64,000 nt of DNA from Amphiduros pacificus (GCA_949316495.1 OX439002.1:6417501-6481500); one strand, 5' to 3'; positions 9,001 through 18,600 are shown, counted from the first letter of the stretch. Numbers and translations are program-made. Notes: generated from the sequence alone by a model not told the origin.

Positions 9001-11129
9001 TGTATGATGGTGGAAAACGTGATTTGATTTGATTTGATTTTATTTGATGTTCCACTTGTAAATGCAGAATAATTACCAGCCGAGAACATTGTCCCCAATC
9101 GGTGTGCATGTAGATGGTCGAACTGCACTGGCGAAAAAACCTACCTATCCATTGAAAACTGTTTGCACTGACTGACTTCTTTCAAGGAAATAACACGTCA
9201 GGATTATTCTAAAATACAAACTCTGGCTGATATAACGTACGAAACGTGAGGAGTTGTTGTTCCTGACGGTCTTGGCGTTTCCGTAGGCCTCGAGGATGGG
9301 GTTGGCATCGACGATCTGGTCCTCCAGGGAACCCTTCTTGCTTCCCTCCTCCTTCTTGTTGTCCGGGTTAGAAGCGGCAGCCACCAGGGCGAAGTACGTG
9401 ATCACCTTCTTCGTGTTCTCTGTCTTGCCAGCCCCAGACTCGCCACTGTTATAGAGAATACACACAGTTACAACTCATGTATAATGTCATATATGCATTC
9501 TGAATTAATGCCAAATCGTGTGTATACAATCAGACTAATGTGAAAGAATATATATACAATCAAGACTATTATCAAATAGTGTATATACAAAAGCATGTAT
9601 ACACTCAGAACTATTGTAAAACAGTTTGTCTTCATTCATATTTTGGTCAATGTGTTCTATCCTTATTGCTGAAAAATGGATATCGTAATGGAGAATAACA
9701 TGTGATACTCACGTGATCAACATGGACTGGTTTTCACGATCTGAATGATAAACAGATAATATTCAAATTTCAACTTTTTAAACAATCAGTTATTACTTAG
9801 ATTGGAGTTTGCTTTACTTGGGGAAAGGACGATGTTAATATTTTTGATGTGATATCAATTTATACAAATATATTAATCCCTAATAATTACGTTTGGCATT
9901 TTCTCTTAATTACATTTACAAATATACACAACAGGTAAAGAAAATGTATTGAATGTATTCCCTTTCATGCTAATCCTCTATGACAGTGCCCTCTGGTGGT
10001 CAAGAGGAGAGAGTCCTACCTTGCAACATGTTGTGATAGGCGTTGTCGGAGATGGAGAACAGATGGGGAGGTACCTCAGTCCTCTTCTTGCCCTTGTACT
10101 TGATGACAACGTTCATACCGTAGATAGGCAGTCTCCTGTAAGGGTTGACGGCCACGCAGAACAATCCAGAGTAGGTCTGAAGAACAAAGCAAACATATCA
10201 AAAGCAGGCACTTCGTATGCTTATGCTAACTGTCTTATTATGCTAATTGTCCTTCCCCCAACAAAAAATAAATGAAATAAATTAATTGAAATAAATAATA
10301 AGACAAAAAACCTTAACTCGTCAAAAACAATTTCTGTAAAGAAGGGGGAAAATATCCGAGGAAGGGGGATAATGACTTAGGGAGAGGAGATAATAACTGA
10401 GGGAGAGGGTAATCACCGAGGAAGGGGGATAATAACTAAGGAAGAGGGTAATTACCGAGAAAGGGGGTAAATACTGAGGAAGAGGGTAATTACTGAGGAA
10501 GAGGGTAATTGCTGAGGAAGAGGGTAATTACTGAGGAAGGGGGATAATGACTAAGGAAGTGGGTAAAGACTGATTGTGGTAGGGTACTGACGTAGATATA
10601 GCCGGTGGTGTAGCGAGCTCTCAGATTGTTCAAGATGGACGCCTCGTTCAGGTAGGTCAGGTTAGCCATATCCTCCATACACTCGAACTTGGGCGGGTTC
10701 ATCTGCTCGATCTTATCCTTGTGCACTGTCATCTCCTAAAGTAAAACATATAATTGATGTTTTGATGCTATGATAGGAACAATGGATGTAGTAGTATATG
10801 GATTAAATAGATTACTTGAGGATAGTCATTTTCCTTGGCTCTTAATCATAACTAAAATTTAATTGAATTTTTTTTTGGAAATATATGGTTGTTATATCAC
10901 AGGATATATGACAATATATGGAAGAATGGAGTTTGACCTGTTTTGACTTCTCGTTGATGACGGTGACATTATCTCCCGTGGTGCTCTGAATCTCGGCCCG
11001 GGCGAAGCCTTCTTTCTCATCCGGGATCCACACATTCTTCTTGGCATCGTACGGTGGCGCCTCCTGGATCAGCTTCTGCTTGTTGATGGCCAGGTAGGCG
11101 AAATCGGGGTCTTCCCACTGCGACTGCAT
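1..11129 (-). CDS. Mhc: Muscle myosin II heavy chain gene, 5' half (exons A-M, partial)
   Basis: Actin-activated ATPase motor of the thick filament. Coding exons, in transcription order: A 10938-11129, B 10592-10735, C 10020-10176, D 9713-9740, E 9241-9445, F 8675-8738, G 8049-8150, H (one of 5441-5544, 4530-4633, 3645-3748), I 3065-3203, J 1387-1658, K 1044-1214, L 521-821, M 1-59 (cut by the window edge). All junctions are GT-AG and all phases fit, giving 646 residues from one Met. Visible landmarks: P-loop GESGAGKT (about 175-182), switch I NNNSSRF (236-242), switch II DIAGFE (461-466), relay helix, and a glycine/lysine loop 2. From memory the residue-by-residue match to scallop muscle myosin is very close. 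The rest of the head, the lever arm and the rod lie off the left edge. Apart from exon H, every exon in the window is single copy. Confidence 0.97.
71..220. repeat. 10-bp tandem repeat
   Basis: Fifteen units of the type accaagtaca lie in the intron between exons L and M, with t/a variants and two units reading acccatttca. The array starts about 10 nt upstream of the exon M acceptor, so the purine/A-rich plus strand is read as a T/G-rich intron end in the myosin transcript. Confidence 0.95.
521..821 (-). CDS. Mhc: Myosin heavy chain exon L
   Basis: 301 nt, phase 0 to 1, residues 527-627. It begins [17 protein letters not shown] and contains [19 protein letters not shown], followed by SKEPLV. 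This is the lower 50K domain after the relay helix, including actin-contact elements. Acceptor AG is at 823-822; the donor follows 521 (GTATGG). Confidence 0.96.
1044..1214 (-). CDS. Mhc: Myosin heavy chain exon K (relay helix)
   Basis: 171 nt, exactly 57 codons, phase 0 at both ends, residues 470-526. It begins [20 protein letters not shown] and ends in CIELIEK. This is the relay helix and relay loop that carry nucleotide-site changes to the converter. Donor is GTGACA. In Drosophila this segment is covered by alternative exon 9; here only one copy is present. Confidence 0.96.
1387..1658 (-). CDS. Mhc: Myosin heavy chain exon J (switch II)
   Basis: 272 nt, phase 1 to 0, residues 379-469. It starts [19 protein letters not shown], passes through the [16 protein letters not shown] segment and ends [11 protein letters not shown], which contains switch II (DIAGFE). 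Acceptor AG is at 1660-1659; donor GTGAGT follows 1387. Confidence 0.97.
1712..3052. repeat. 16/19-bp minisatellite filling the intron between exons I and J
   Basis: About 70 degenerate units built on ccagatactaggag plus tagt, gagt or cagt, mixed in 16- and 19-bp lengths. It begins about 12 nt past the exon I donor and stops about 54 nt before the exon J acceptor, so almost the whole 1.4-kb intron is repeat. Confidence 0.97.
3065..3203 (-). CDS. Mhc: Myosin heavy chain exon I
   Basis: 139 nt, phase 0 to 1, residues 333-379. It reads [18 protein letters not shown], then [16 protein letters not shown] and [11 protein letters not shown]. It is the constant exon downstream of the alternative H copies, so every H donor must join its acceptor at 3205-3204. 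Donor GTATGT follows 3065. Confidence 0.97.
3645..3748 (-). CDS. Mhc: Myosin heavy chain alternative exon H, copy 5 (intact)
   Basis: 104 nt, phase 1 to 0, residues 298-332. It reads [19 protein letters not shown], then [16 protein letters not shown]. It is the last copy in transcription order and the most diverged of the three intact ones (H for F in GLYHF, ISV, VEECAI). Acceptor CACAG, donor GTATGTAGC. It is the only copy with no GCATG motif on the transcribed strand in the following intron as far as I could read. Because 104 is not divisible by three, using two copies or none breaks the frame into exon I. Confidence 0.92.
4091..4340. repeat. 43-bp tandem repeat carrying CRE-like palindromes
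   Basis: Six units lie in the intron between alternative exons H4 and H5. Each has a tgacgtca-type core followed by cacatggga and tcctataagagggg. Three units (1, 4 and 6) have the perfect palindrome TGACGTCA; the others read TGTCGTCA or AAACGTCA. Confidence 0.93.
4506..4511 (-). promoter_or_regulatory. TGCATG (Rbfox-type) motif downstream of exon H4
   Basis: Minus-strand TGCATG starts 19 nt past the end of exon H4. UGCAUG is the established binding site of Rbfox splicing factors, which favour inclusion of an exon when bound just downstream and act in muscle. Binding here is inferred from sequence only. Confidence 0.5.
4530..4633 (-). CDS. Mhc: Myosin heavy chain alternative exon H, copy 4 (intact)
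   Basis: 104 nt, phase 1 to 0. It reads [19 protein letters not shown], then [16 protein letters not shown]. It differs from copy 3 mainly at TS/SA, Y/F, T/H and L/I. The segment lines the mouth of the nucleotide pocket, so swapping it is expected to tune nucleotide release, as reported for Drosophila exon 7 variants. Acceptor GCAG at 4637-4634, donor GTATGT after 4530. Confidence 0.93.
5410..5414 (-). promoter_or_regulatory. GCATG (Rbfox core) motif downstream of exon H3
   Basis: Minus-strand GCATG, inside the palindrome gcatgc, starts 27 nt past the end of exon H3. The surrounding acgcatgcgcat is shared with the intron after decayed copy 1, so it was probably duplicated with the exon. Confidence 0.42.
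5441..5544 (-). CDS. Mhc: Myosin heavy chain alternative exon H, copy 3 (intact)
   Basis: 104 nt, phase 1 to 0. It reads [19 protein letters not shown], then [16 protein letters not shown]. It is the copy nearest to the scallop constitutive sequence ([20 protein letters not shown]). Acceptor CAACAG, donor GTATGTAAC. It is the first intact copy in transcription order. Confidence 0.95.
5936..5941 (-). promoter_or_regulatory. TGCATG (Rbfox-type) motif downstream of decayed exon H2
   Basis: Minus-strand TGCATG starts 22 nt past the donor of decayed copy 2, followed by GA as in the site after copy 4. It survives although the exon itself has lost part of its coding sequence. Confidence 0.4.
5963..6039 (-). 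pseudogene. Decayed alternative exon H, copy 2 of the myosin gene
   Basis: Clear similarity to exons H3 and H4 on both sides of a 22-nt internal deletion that removes most of [10 protein letters not shown] further shortening near the start puts the first half out of frame. Candidate splice sites remain (CCAG at 6043-6040, GTAGGT after 5963). The 77-nt piece is still open in the required phase and would read [11 protein letters not shown] at its end, but the first half would be foreign sequence. Probably unused; rare inclusion cannot be excluded. Confidence 0.85.
6664..6668 (-). promoter_or_regulatory. GCATG (Rbfox core) motif downstream of decayed exon H1
   Basis: Minus-strand GCATG lies 56-60 nt past the donor of decayed copy 1, in the same cgcatgcgcat context as the site after copy 3. 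Confidence 0.3.
6724..6849 (-). pseudogene. Decayed alternative exon H, copy 1 of the myosin gene
   Basis: The first half is recognisable (a CTTGCTGACC start and TTTTTCTTCATTCATCA, equivalent to FFFIN). The second half is replaced by two copies of a 23-bp segment, 27 bp apart. Flanking sites resemble CGACAG and GTACGT, and the end still reads AAGGAC before the donor. At 126 nt it does not keep the frame from exon G to exon I, so it should be non-functional. It is the most decayed and most 5' copy. Confidence 0.8.
6860..7820. other. Intron sequence upstream of the alternative exon cluster, no feature seen
   Basis: AT-rich intron between exon G and the H cluster. I looked on the minus strand for further copies of the KLLV...INQGC exon and found none. 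There is a G10-type run near 7758-7772. Confidence 0.6.
7821..8028. repeat. 40-bp tandem repeat close to the exon G donor
   Basis: Five units, each with ggtaccagtcagggt (GGTACC every 40 bp from 7851) and aaagtggttaggacagatgg. In the myosin transcript the array starts about 20 nt after the exon G donor, just before the alternative exon cluster. Confidence 0.95.
8049..8150 (-). CDS. Mhc: Myosin heavy chain exon G
   Basis: 102 nt, phase 1 to 1, residues 264-298. It reads [20 protein letters not shown], then [13 protein letters not shown]. It is the constant exon before the alternative H copies. Its single trailing G makes D or E with the first two bases of the chosen copy. Acceptor TTTCAG, donor GTAAGA. 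Confidence 0.96.
8675..8738 (-). CDS. Mhc: Myosin heavy chain exon F
   Basis: 64 nt, phase 0 to 1, residues 243-264. It reads [21 protein letters not shown]. It follows switch I directly and forms part of the central beta-sheet of the motor. Acceptor TTTTCAG, donor GTAAGT. Confidence 0.97.
9019..9047. repeat. (GATTT)n microsatellite, possible LINE 3' tail
   Basis: About five gatttgattt-type units lie in the intron between exons E and F. Such tails end many CR1/L2-like LINEs, and the preceding sequence could be a short 3' fragment, but no coding remnant is visible to confirm it. Confidence 0.5.
9241..9445 (-). CDS. Mhc: Myosin heavy chain exon E (P-loop, loop 1, switch I)
   Basis: 205 nt, phase 2 to 0, residues 174-242. 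It starts [18 protein letters not shown] (P-loop), continues through a lysine/glutamate-rich loop 1 ([18 protein letters not shown]) and [13 protein letters not shown], and ends NNNSSRF (switch I). Loop 1 length influences ADP release in molluscan myosins. Acceptor ATAACAG, donor GTACGT. Confidence 0.97.
9713..9740 (-). CDS. Mhc: Myosin heavy chain exon D (micro-exon)
   Basis: 28 nt only, phase 1 to 2, residues 165-174. It reads [10 protein letters not shown] when joined to its neighbours, the strand leading into the P-loop. A tiny exon here is also present in scallop MHC. Acceptor ATTCAG at 9746-9741, donor GTGAGT after 9713. Confidence 0.94.
10020..10176 (-). CDS. Mhc: Myosin heavy chain exon C
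   Basis: 157 nt, phase 0 to 1, residues 113-165. It reads [20 protein letters not shown], then [19 protein letters not shown] and NAYHNMLQ. It lies in the 25K subdomain of the motor and contains the conserved NPY and PPHLF motifs. Donor GTAGGA. Confidence 0.97.
10341..10568. repeat. About 19-bp tandem repeat in the intron between exons B and C
   Basis: About twelve units of the aggaagagggtaattactg type, partly mixed with gataatgactaagg variants. On the myosin strand this is a C/T-rich stretch beginning about 20 nt past the exon B donor. Confidence 0.9.
10592..10735 (-). CDS. Mhc: Myosin heavy chain exon B
   Basis: 144 nt, exactly 48 codons, residues 65-112. It reads [18 protein letters not shown], then [17 protein letters not shown] and [11 protein letters not shown]. 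It links the SH3-like domain to the motor core. Acceptor TTTAG at 10740-10736, donor GTCAGT. Confidence 0.96.
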
Positions 11130-11256
11130 GGTTGCGCAGGTATGGGACCCTAAGGCTCTCTCTTAGTCGATGGAAAGGGACGAAACTGGCACGAAACCGA
11201 GGCGAGGACGCCAAAGAGGTGGAGAGCACAGTCAGAACAAGCCCTCGATCCCAAAT
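10938..11256 (-). CDS. Mhc: Myosin heavy chain exon A (start codon, with probable 5' UTR)
   Basis: Coding part 10938-11129 (64 codons): [20 protein letters not shown], then the [19 protein letters not shown] segment typical of the myosin N-terminal SH3-like domain. The Met is chosen because the scallop protein starts at the same distance before DPDF. The upstream part (11130-11256) is a proposed untranslated stretch whose acceptor would be the TTGTTCCAG ending at 11257. Donor is GTCAAA, a weak site. The coding call is firm; the UTR boundary is a guess. Confidence 0.93.
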
Positions 11257-12065
11257 CTGGAACAACAATTGCAAGTCAAACAATCAATGGCTGGCTTAAG
11301 ACGAAGACCACCTCGCAAAACGAGGATATTCTTATATACATTTAAGTTGTTATCATTGATAACTTCAGTGGCTGATTTAATCATTTATCAATACAGATAA
11401 TTCATCATTAATGAGATAATAATTACTATATGTTACCTTGGAGTATTATTCAGTGTATTCAATCCAAGGAATGCGAATATTGTAATTTATTGTTAAGCAA
11501 AGAATAAATTCAAATTCTAGATATTGGAGAGATTCTGACTTGTGGATAAGAAACTGGTAAATGGTAATCTGATGTATGATACAATCTGCAGATGGCTCTT
11601 AACATATTTATATAAACCTTGATATCTGCTACCATCCAGGATTAACAGGCGGAGGATGATCCCATTAGTGGCCCAAGATAAGCCGCTGACAGACAGAGGG
11701 GATTAAGAGCCAGATCCCAACGGATCATCCCTTTCTGTGTGCTGTAAATCACATGCCTGCAGACCACTGCAGAGAGGGCAAAATGCCCACATACGTAACA
11801 TGAAACCGTTACCAAGGCAACCACGGCGAGTAGGATCCTCGCCGTACCTGCAGGCCGCCCCCGTGACCCGGGCAGCTGTTATCACACCCGGCACCCCCAG
11901 CTGAACCCCGGCGCGAGTATATACACACGCCAAGATGCTGCAGACGGGAAAAACAGCAAGCCGGTGAAATAAACTTTGTGAAGTTATATTACACAATCAC
12001 CAAGGGATATAGCACGGTGCGACGGAGATGTCCGATCATCAGATAATACACCTGTCCTCTGTCCT

Positions 12066-12225
12066 CTAATCCTATGATCTATCTCAATACACCTTATGAT
12101 CACTACCAGTACACCTAATTATCTCTCCTAATACACCTTATGATTTCTCTCAATACAACTTATAATCTCTCCCAATACACCTTAGGATCTCTCCCAATAC
12201 ACTTTAGGATCATTCTCAATACATT
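12066..12225. repeat. About 22-bp degenerate tandem repeat
   Basis: About seven imperfect units around tatgatctctcccaatacacc, in probable intron 1 of the myosin gene. Confidence 0.75.
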
Positions 12226-12802
12226 ATCTCTGTGATCATGGATCCCCATTTGGTTCTACCCCCACACCACCTCCCACCCCCTTCCATCCGCCCACCCATG
12301 CCCGGCAGTCGTTTAGCATTCCACTGATCCCAGAATTCTGGCATGCAGACCGAATGGTGTCTGCAATGCTGATAATCGCATCAGGTACACTTGAAAATAC
12401 CTCTAACATATCCAATCCGAATAGCTGACAATTTCAATTTAAAAAAAGGGTTGAACAATTTGTTATACAAGATATTCATATTTCCATACCAAATGTGATT
12501 ATATACTTATAGAAATGATTTTCACACACATACAGGAAAGGTTCAAATGGATGCGGGAAAAGGGGGCAGGTTGCCTCCAAGAGCAGAAGTGGAACGCAGG
12601 AAAAGTAGATGGAAAGTATGATAATACAGGTATAGAATAGATACACACAAGGTATAGACATGGTTGGTATTGTAACACAAACATCACACTGGGTTGATTA
12701 ATGAGAGGGAAGGTAGGGTTGCCGAGGAGAAGACTTTGTTAGGTTGGTACATAATACACTTATGCTCTCAATGACACTTTGCATTGTATTAGTTCATTCC
12801 AC

Positions 12803-12850
12803 ATTGTTGTTGTTGTTGTTGTTGGCGGTGGTGGTGTTGTTGTTGTTGTT
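12803..12850. repeat. (TTG)n microsatellite
   Basis: About 15 ttg/gtg triplets with a short ggcggtggtgg interruption. Confidence 0.9.
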
Positions 12851-13090
12851 CACCGTCTGCTGTTCTGGTTGTCCTGCCAGGAGTCGCTGCGTGAGCTTGT
12901 GTCCTTGTATCATACCGGTCAGAAAGCCTCAACCTTGTAATTAATCCATTCTGAGTAAAATTATGAAATCCACAAAATAGTTCCTGTCAATGCAAAGTGA
13001 CTAATTTGAGAGCTTAATGTAAAATGCACCACCTGTTGAGAAAGAACAAAAAACGGGAAACAACACAAAAAATATATCCATCGTACTTAC

Positions 13091-13106
13091 GATCAAAAGC
13101 AGTTCT
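13091..13106 (-). other. Proposed non-coding first exon of the myosin gene
   Basis: A TCAGA initiator-like site (A at 13106) lies 32 nt downstream of the TATA box. Sixteen nt later, at 13090-13085, is a perfect GTAAGT donor. A short non-coding first exon far from the start codon is common in animal muscle myosin genes. Proposed from signals only. Confidence 0.5.
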
Positions 13107-13131
13107 GAAGACTAATCTAGAGGCACCGAGG

Positions 13132-13138
13132 TTTTATA
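13132..13138 (-). promoter_or_regulatory. TATA box of the myosin heavy chain promoter
   Basis: Minus-strand TATAAAA in the context CGTATAAAACC, correctly spaced from the proposed initiator. Upstream on the same strand is CCAAT (13191-13195); an opposite-strand CCAAT lies at 13225-13229 and a CArG-like CCTTATAGAG near 13268-13277. These fit a muscle promoter, but the CArG match is imperfect. Confidence 0.6.
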
Positions 13139-13299
13139 CGAGCCCCGCTTCTGGCTTGAGGAGAACGGATCTGATGGAAGGAGGCTTTCTATTGGCTGTG
13201 AGGGCAAGGTCCTCCATATCTGCGCCAATCACAGCGGTCGACAGGGCGAGAGTGTGATGGGTGGTGCCCTCTATAAGGTGTGGACTCCGATGCCACGGA

Positions 13300-15300
13300 T
13301 GCCAGCCCGTCTGTGAATCTCCAGCAAACGCTCTAACTCCATTTTCAGTAGTCGGGCGAGCTAATAATAACCACAGATCCCTGGCTGGTCTACCTCCGCC
13401 CTCTCAAGTTCCCCCGGCTGCCAACCCGTGTTGCCCCGCAGTCCAAGAATTTACAACAATCTCAGCTGATAAATTCCCACCCCAACAAGCAAAATTTGAT
13501 CTAAAGCCAAAATTCAGTTAAACTTACACCAATGATAGAATGACTTGTCAACTATAGTCTTTTTTAATGTTTAAGTACTATCTATTTAATAATTATTTGT
13601 TGTAATGTAATTATATTTAAAAGCAAAACCTGGACCTAATAAGTTACCAGTTGTTAACCTTCCATTCAATTATGTCTGTTGGCCTTCTCGTGCTTTTTGT
13701 GTTTAAAAATGCTCATAAAGGAACCCTTAGCCACCTCATTGATAGTAAAGTATAATAGATTTCAGACATAAAAATGTGAAATTTGTCTCAAATTAAAATT
13801 AGAAACTTATATTCACTCTGCAATGTAATTCTAGAAATGTCAGACTGTACCAGGTAAGTGTGCACTTATATTCTCCAGGGCAAGATGCAGATATCAAATA
13901 TAAGCCGAGCCAAGATAATCAAACAATCCCATTAGTCTATACTGCTAACATGAACCATCTGGGGTGGTCCTCCGCTGGGATGCCCTCTCATCTCGTCTCA
14001 TCCTAAAATTTACCTCAACTTAACCTCTAACTTTGTCGTAGTCTTGTCTACCAAAATTTAGAATTTTAAATTAAGAATTATAAAATAAATGAATATTAAA
14101 AATATTGTTTTGGATCTTGGTGTAATAAAGTGATATTAGTGGAGGGAATAACTGCTTGCTGTTTGAGGGCTTTTATATATTTTGACCATGTGCCAGGATG
14201 CTAACATTGGTATATTGGAGTTTGCTGACTGTGAGGAGAGAGGTATGGAACGGTGGCAAGAAAAACACGCAACCAGCTACAGGATACCGTCACAGAAAAA
14301 CAGATTTGAGAGATATGCGTGGCTACCTGCAAGATGGTGTCTGGTGGATACCGCCATAGCAGGTTGTCAGCCTGTTGTAGAACCTCAAAATAGGAGAGGA
14401 AGGGAGGATGGGAAGTGGTCTACGAGGTTCCATCAGAGATGTCTAGTCTACCTCATCCTCAATATAGCCACTCAAGACTCTTAAATCAAACAATGCACAA
14501 AGCCGGTATATAGGACTGGCAAAGTCCTCAGAGATACAGTTATATTAACGCCAGTAAACCAGTCTTGTAGAATCCTTACAAATACAGTTATACATCAAAA
14601 GTAATTTAAATCCATAGAATATCAAATACATGATATATGTAAACGAAATTATTTTAAATATCAGTAATAGTGATAAGGGCCAAAATATTTCATCAAAAAT
14701 ACTATTTCCTGCCATCTACCTAAAAAATAACTATTTTTAAAATCGTCACACAGGTCTTTTTAGGAATGCAAGCGTTTTTCATCTGATATTATTGTTTCAA
14801 TAGTAAAAAAACTTCACCCAAAAATGCAAGATAATAGATAGCCTTACATAAAATGGATAATATATTGCAAAGGGTTGGATTTTGACTTTTATTTAAGATA
14901 TTTCTTGATGTAATAATGGATTAATATAACAGTAACGTTTGCCGCGAGTTATACAGCATTGGAATGTCATCATGATTTACAGTATATATATAAATACACA
15001 TTTTTAGATGAGGTGCAATACCAATTGCTGTGAAAATACAGCAAAGTCTCTAGTATTCTACAGTGACTTCTTGCCGTGAGAAGGCACCGACAGCGGCTTC
15101 TTTGATGTACGTAGACTGATCTCATCATCACTTAATGTGTATCGCTCTTGCCCTGGTTAGAACTTGGGGATTATTGGGATGATAATTCGTGAAGCGCTGA
15201 GGATTGTTAGGATTATCATTGACCCGAACAAACAAACAGCCTCCGTAAGTTAGTTGTATACATAAAGTTGCATCAGTATGCAACAGAATATGATAAACAA
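13300..15300. other. Upstream flank of the myosin promoter, no gene seen
   Basis: AT-rich and unique-looking. A 100-codon open frame at 14182-14484 has no recognisable domain. One MEF2-type match (CTATTTTTAA, 14731-14740) lies about 1.6 kb upstream of the promoter, which is weak evidence alone. Confidence 0.5.
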
Positions 15301-15310
15301 ATGTAACCAC

Positions 15311-15548
15311 CCACTCAGCCACTTAGCCACTCAGCCACTTAGCCACTCAGACACTCATACACTAAGTGACAAGGGATAACACATTAAGGTGTTTTATTTA
15401 AGCAAAATACCTGATGACCTTTATTCTCGAAGGTATAGCATATATTGATGTTTTTTGGTGCCTTTATTCTCGAAGGTATAGCATATATTGATGTTTTTTG
15501 GTGCCTTTATTCTCGAAGGTATAGCATATATTGGTGTTTTTTGGTGTT
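15311..15548. repeat. Short tandem repeats (16 bp and 43 bp)
   Basis: Near 15311-15360, cactcagccacttagc-like units. At 15420-15548, three near-identical 43-bp units containing ttattctcgaaggtatagca. Confidence 0.88.
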
Positions 15549-15619
15549 ATGATTTTATTCATTTTTTTTTATGTCATTTTGAAAAATAGCCCGCCCGTTT
15601 CGAATAGTGAATAGAAAAT

Positions 15620-18600
15620 GGTGTTAGCCTGGATACTTGGTGATCAGCCGTAGTGTCCTGGGTAGGGTTGCCTGATGGTGTTAGCCTGGATACTTGGTGA
15701 TCAGCCGTAGTGTCCTGGGTAGGGCTGCCTGATGGTGTTAGCCTGGATACTTGGTGATCAGCCGTAGTGTCCTGGGTAGGGTTGCCTGATGGTGTTAGCC
15801 TGGATACTTGGTGATCAGCCGTAGTGTCCTGGGTAGGGCTGCCTGATGGTGTTAGCCTGGATACTTGGTTATCAGCCGTAGTGTCCTGGGTAGGGTTGCC
15901 TGATGGTGTTAGCCTGGATACTTGGTGATCAGCCGTAGTGTCCTGGGTAGGGCTGCCTGATGGTGTTAGCCTGGATACTTGGTGATCAGCCGTAGTGTCC
16001 TGGGTAGGGCTGCCTGATGGTGTTAGCCTGGATACTTGGTGATCAGCCGTAGTGTCCTGGGTAGGGCTGCCTGATGGTGTTAGCCTGGATACTTGGTGAC
16101 CAGCCGTAGTGTCCTGGGTAGAGTTGCCTGATGGTGTTAGCCTGGATACTTGGTGATCAGCCGTAGTGTCCTGGGTAGGGTTGCCTGATGGTGTTAGCCT
16201 GGATACTTGGTGATCAGCCGTAGTGTCCTGGGTAGGGCTGCCTGATGGTGTTAGCCTGGATACTTGGTGATCAGCCGTAGTGTCCTGGGTAGGGTTGCCT
16301 GATGGTGTTAGCCTGGATACTTGGTGATCAGCCGTAGTGTCCTGGGTAGGGCTGCCTGATGGTGTTAGCCTGGATACTTGGTGATCAGCCGTAGTGTCCT
16401 GGGTAGGGTTGCCTGATGGTGTTAGCCTGGATACTTGGTGATCAGCCGTAGTGTCCTGGGTAGGGCTGCCTGATGGTGTTAGCCTGGATACTTGGTGATC
16501 AGCCGTAGTGTCCTGGGTAGGGTTGCCTGATGGTGTTAGCCTGGATACTTGGTGATCAGCCGTAGTGTCCTGGGTAGGGCTGCCTGATGGTGTTAGCCTG
16601 GATACTTGGTGATCAGCCGTAGTGTCCTGGGTAGGGCTGCCTGATGGTGTTAGCCTGGATACTTGGTGATCAGCCGTAGTGTCCTGAGTAGGGTTGCCTG
16701 ATGGTGTTAGCCTGGATACTTGGTGATCAGCCGTAGTGTCCTTGGTAGGGCTGCCTGATGGTGTTAGCCTGGATACTTGGTGATCAGCCGTAGTGTCCTG
16801 GGTAGGGTTGCCTGATGGTGTTAGCCTGGATACTTGGTGATCAGCCGTAGTGTCCTGGGTAGGGCTGCCTGATGGTGTTAGCCTGGATACTTGGTGATCA
16901 GCCGTAGTGTCCTGGGTAGGGTTGCCTGATGGTGTTAGCCTGGATACTTGGTGATCAGCCGTAGTGTCCTGGGTAGGGTTGCCTGATGGTATTAGCCTGG
17001 ATACTTGGTGATCAGCCGTAGTGTCCTGGATAGGGTTGCCTGATGGTGTTAGCCTGGATACTTGGTGATCAGCCGTAGTGTCCTGGATAGGGTTGCCTGA
17101 TGGTGTTAGCCTGGATACTTGGTGATCAGCCGTAGTGTCCTGGATAGGGTTGCCTGATGGTGTTAGCCTGGATACTTGGTGATCAGCCGTAGTGTCCTGG
17201 ATAGGGCTGCCTGATGGTATTAGCCTGGATACTTGGTGATCAGCCGTTGTGTCCTGGGTAGAGTTGCCTGATGGTGTTAGCCTGGATACTTGGTTATCAG
17301 CCGTAGTGTCCTGAGTAGGGTTGCCTGATGGTGTTAGCCTGGATACTTGGTGATCAGCCGTAGTGTCCTGGGTAGGGCTGCCTGATGGTGTTAGCCTGGA
17401 TACTTGGTGATCAGCCGTAGTGTCCTGGGTAGAGTTGCCTGATGGTGTTAGCCTGGATACTTGGTGATCAGCCGTAGTGTCCTGGGTAGGGTTGCCTGAT
17501 GGTATTAGCCTGGATACTTGGTGATCAGCCGTAGTGTCCTGGGTAGAGTTGCCTGATGGTGTTAGCCTGGATACTTGGTGATCAGCCGTAGTGTCCTGGG
17601 TAGGGTTGCCTGATGGTATTAGCCTGGATACTTGGTGATCAGCCGTAGTGTCCTGGGTAGAGTTGCCCGATGGTGTTAGCCTGGATACTTGGTGATCAGC
17701 AGTAGTGTCCTGGGTAGAGTTGTCTGATGGTGTTAGCCTGGATACTTGGTGATCAGCCGTAGTGTCCTGGGTAGAGTTGCCTGATGGTGTTAGCCTGGAT
17801 ACTTGGTGATCAGCCGTAGTGTCCTGGGTAGGGTTGCCTGATGGTGTTAGCCTGGATACTTGGTGACCAGCCACAGTGTCCTGGGTAGGGTTGCCTGATG
17901 GTGTTAACCTGGATACTTGGTGATCAGCCGTTGTGTCCTGGGTAAGGCTGCCTGATGGTGTTAGCCTGTATACTTGGTTATCAGCCGTAGTGTCCTGGGT
18001 AGAGTTGCCTGATGGTGTTAGCCTGTATACTTGGTTATCAGCCGTAGTGTCCTGGGTAGGGTTGCCTGATGGTGTTAGCCTGGATACTTGGTGATCAGCC
18101 GTAGTGTCCTGGGTAGGGCTGCCTGATGGTGTTAGCCTGGATACTTGGTGATCAGCCGTAGTGTCCTGGGTAGGGTTGCCTGATGGTGTTAGCCTGGATA
18201 CTTGGTGATCAGCCGTAGTGTCCTGGGTAGGGCTGCCTGATGGTGTTAGCCTGGATACTTGGTGATCAGCCGTAGTGTCCTGGGTAGGGCTGCCTGATGG
18301 TGTTAGCCTGGATACTTGGTGATCAGCCGTAGTGTCCTGGGTAGGGTTGCCTGATGGTGTTAGCCTGGATACTTGGTGATCAGCCGTAGTGTCCTGGGTA
18401 GGGTTGCCTGATGGTATTAGCCTGGATACTTGGTGATCAGCCGTAGTGTCCTGGATAGGGTTGCCTGATGGTGTTAGCCTGGATACTTGGTGATCAGCCG
18501 TAGTGTCCTGGATAGGGTTGCCTGATGGTGTTAGCCTGGATACTTGGTGATCAGCCGTAGTGTCCTGGATAGGGTTGCCTGATGGTGTTAGCCTGGATAC

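Larger units (their letters stand above)
11290..13080. other. Probable intron 1 of the myosin gene, little structure
   Basis: Between the proposed non-coding first exon and exon A. It contains a 22-bp degenerate repeat (12066-12225) and a (TTG)n tract. No coding exon is recognised. A GC-richer stretch at 11850-11940 may be regulatory, but I see no defined site. Confidence 0.5.

Noticed and set aside
11900-11960. TATA-like gagtatatacacac on the plus strand as a promoter
   Set aside because: No initiator, downstream coding exon or supporting elements follow within several kilobases.
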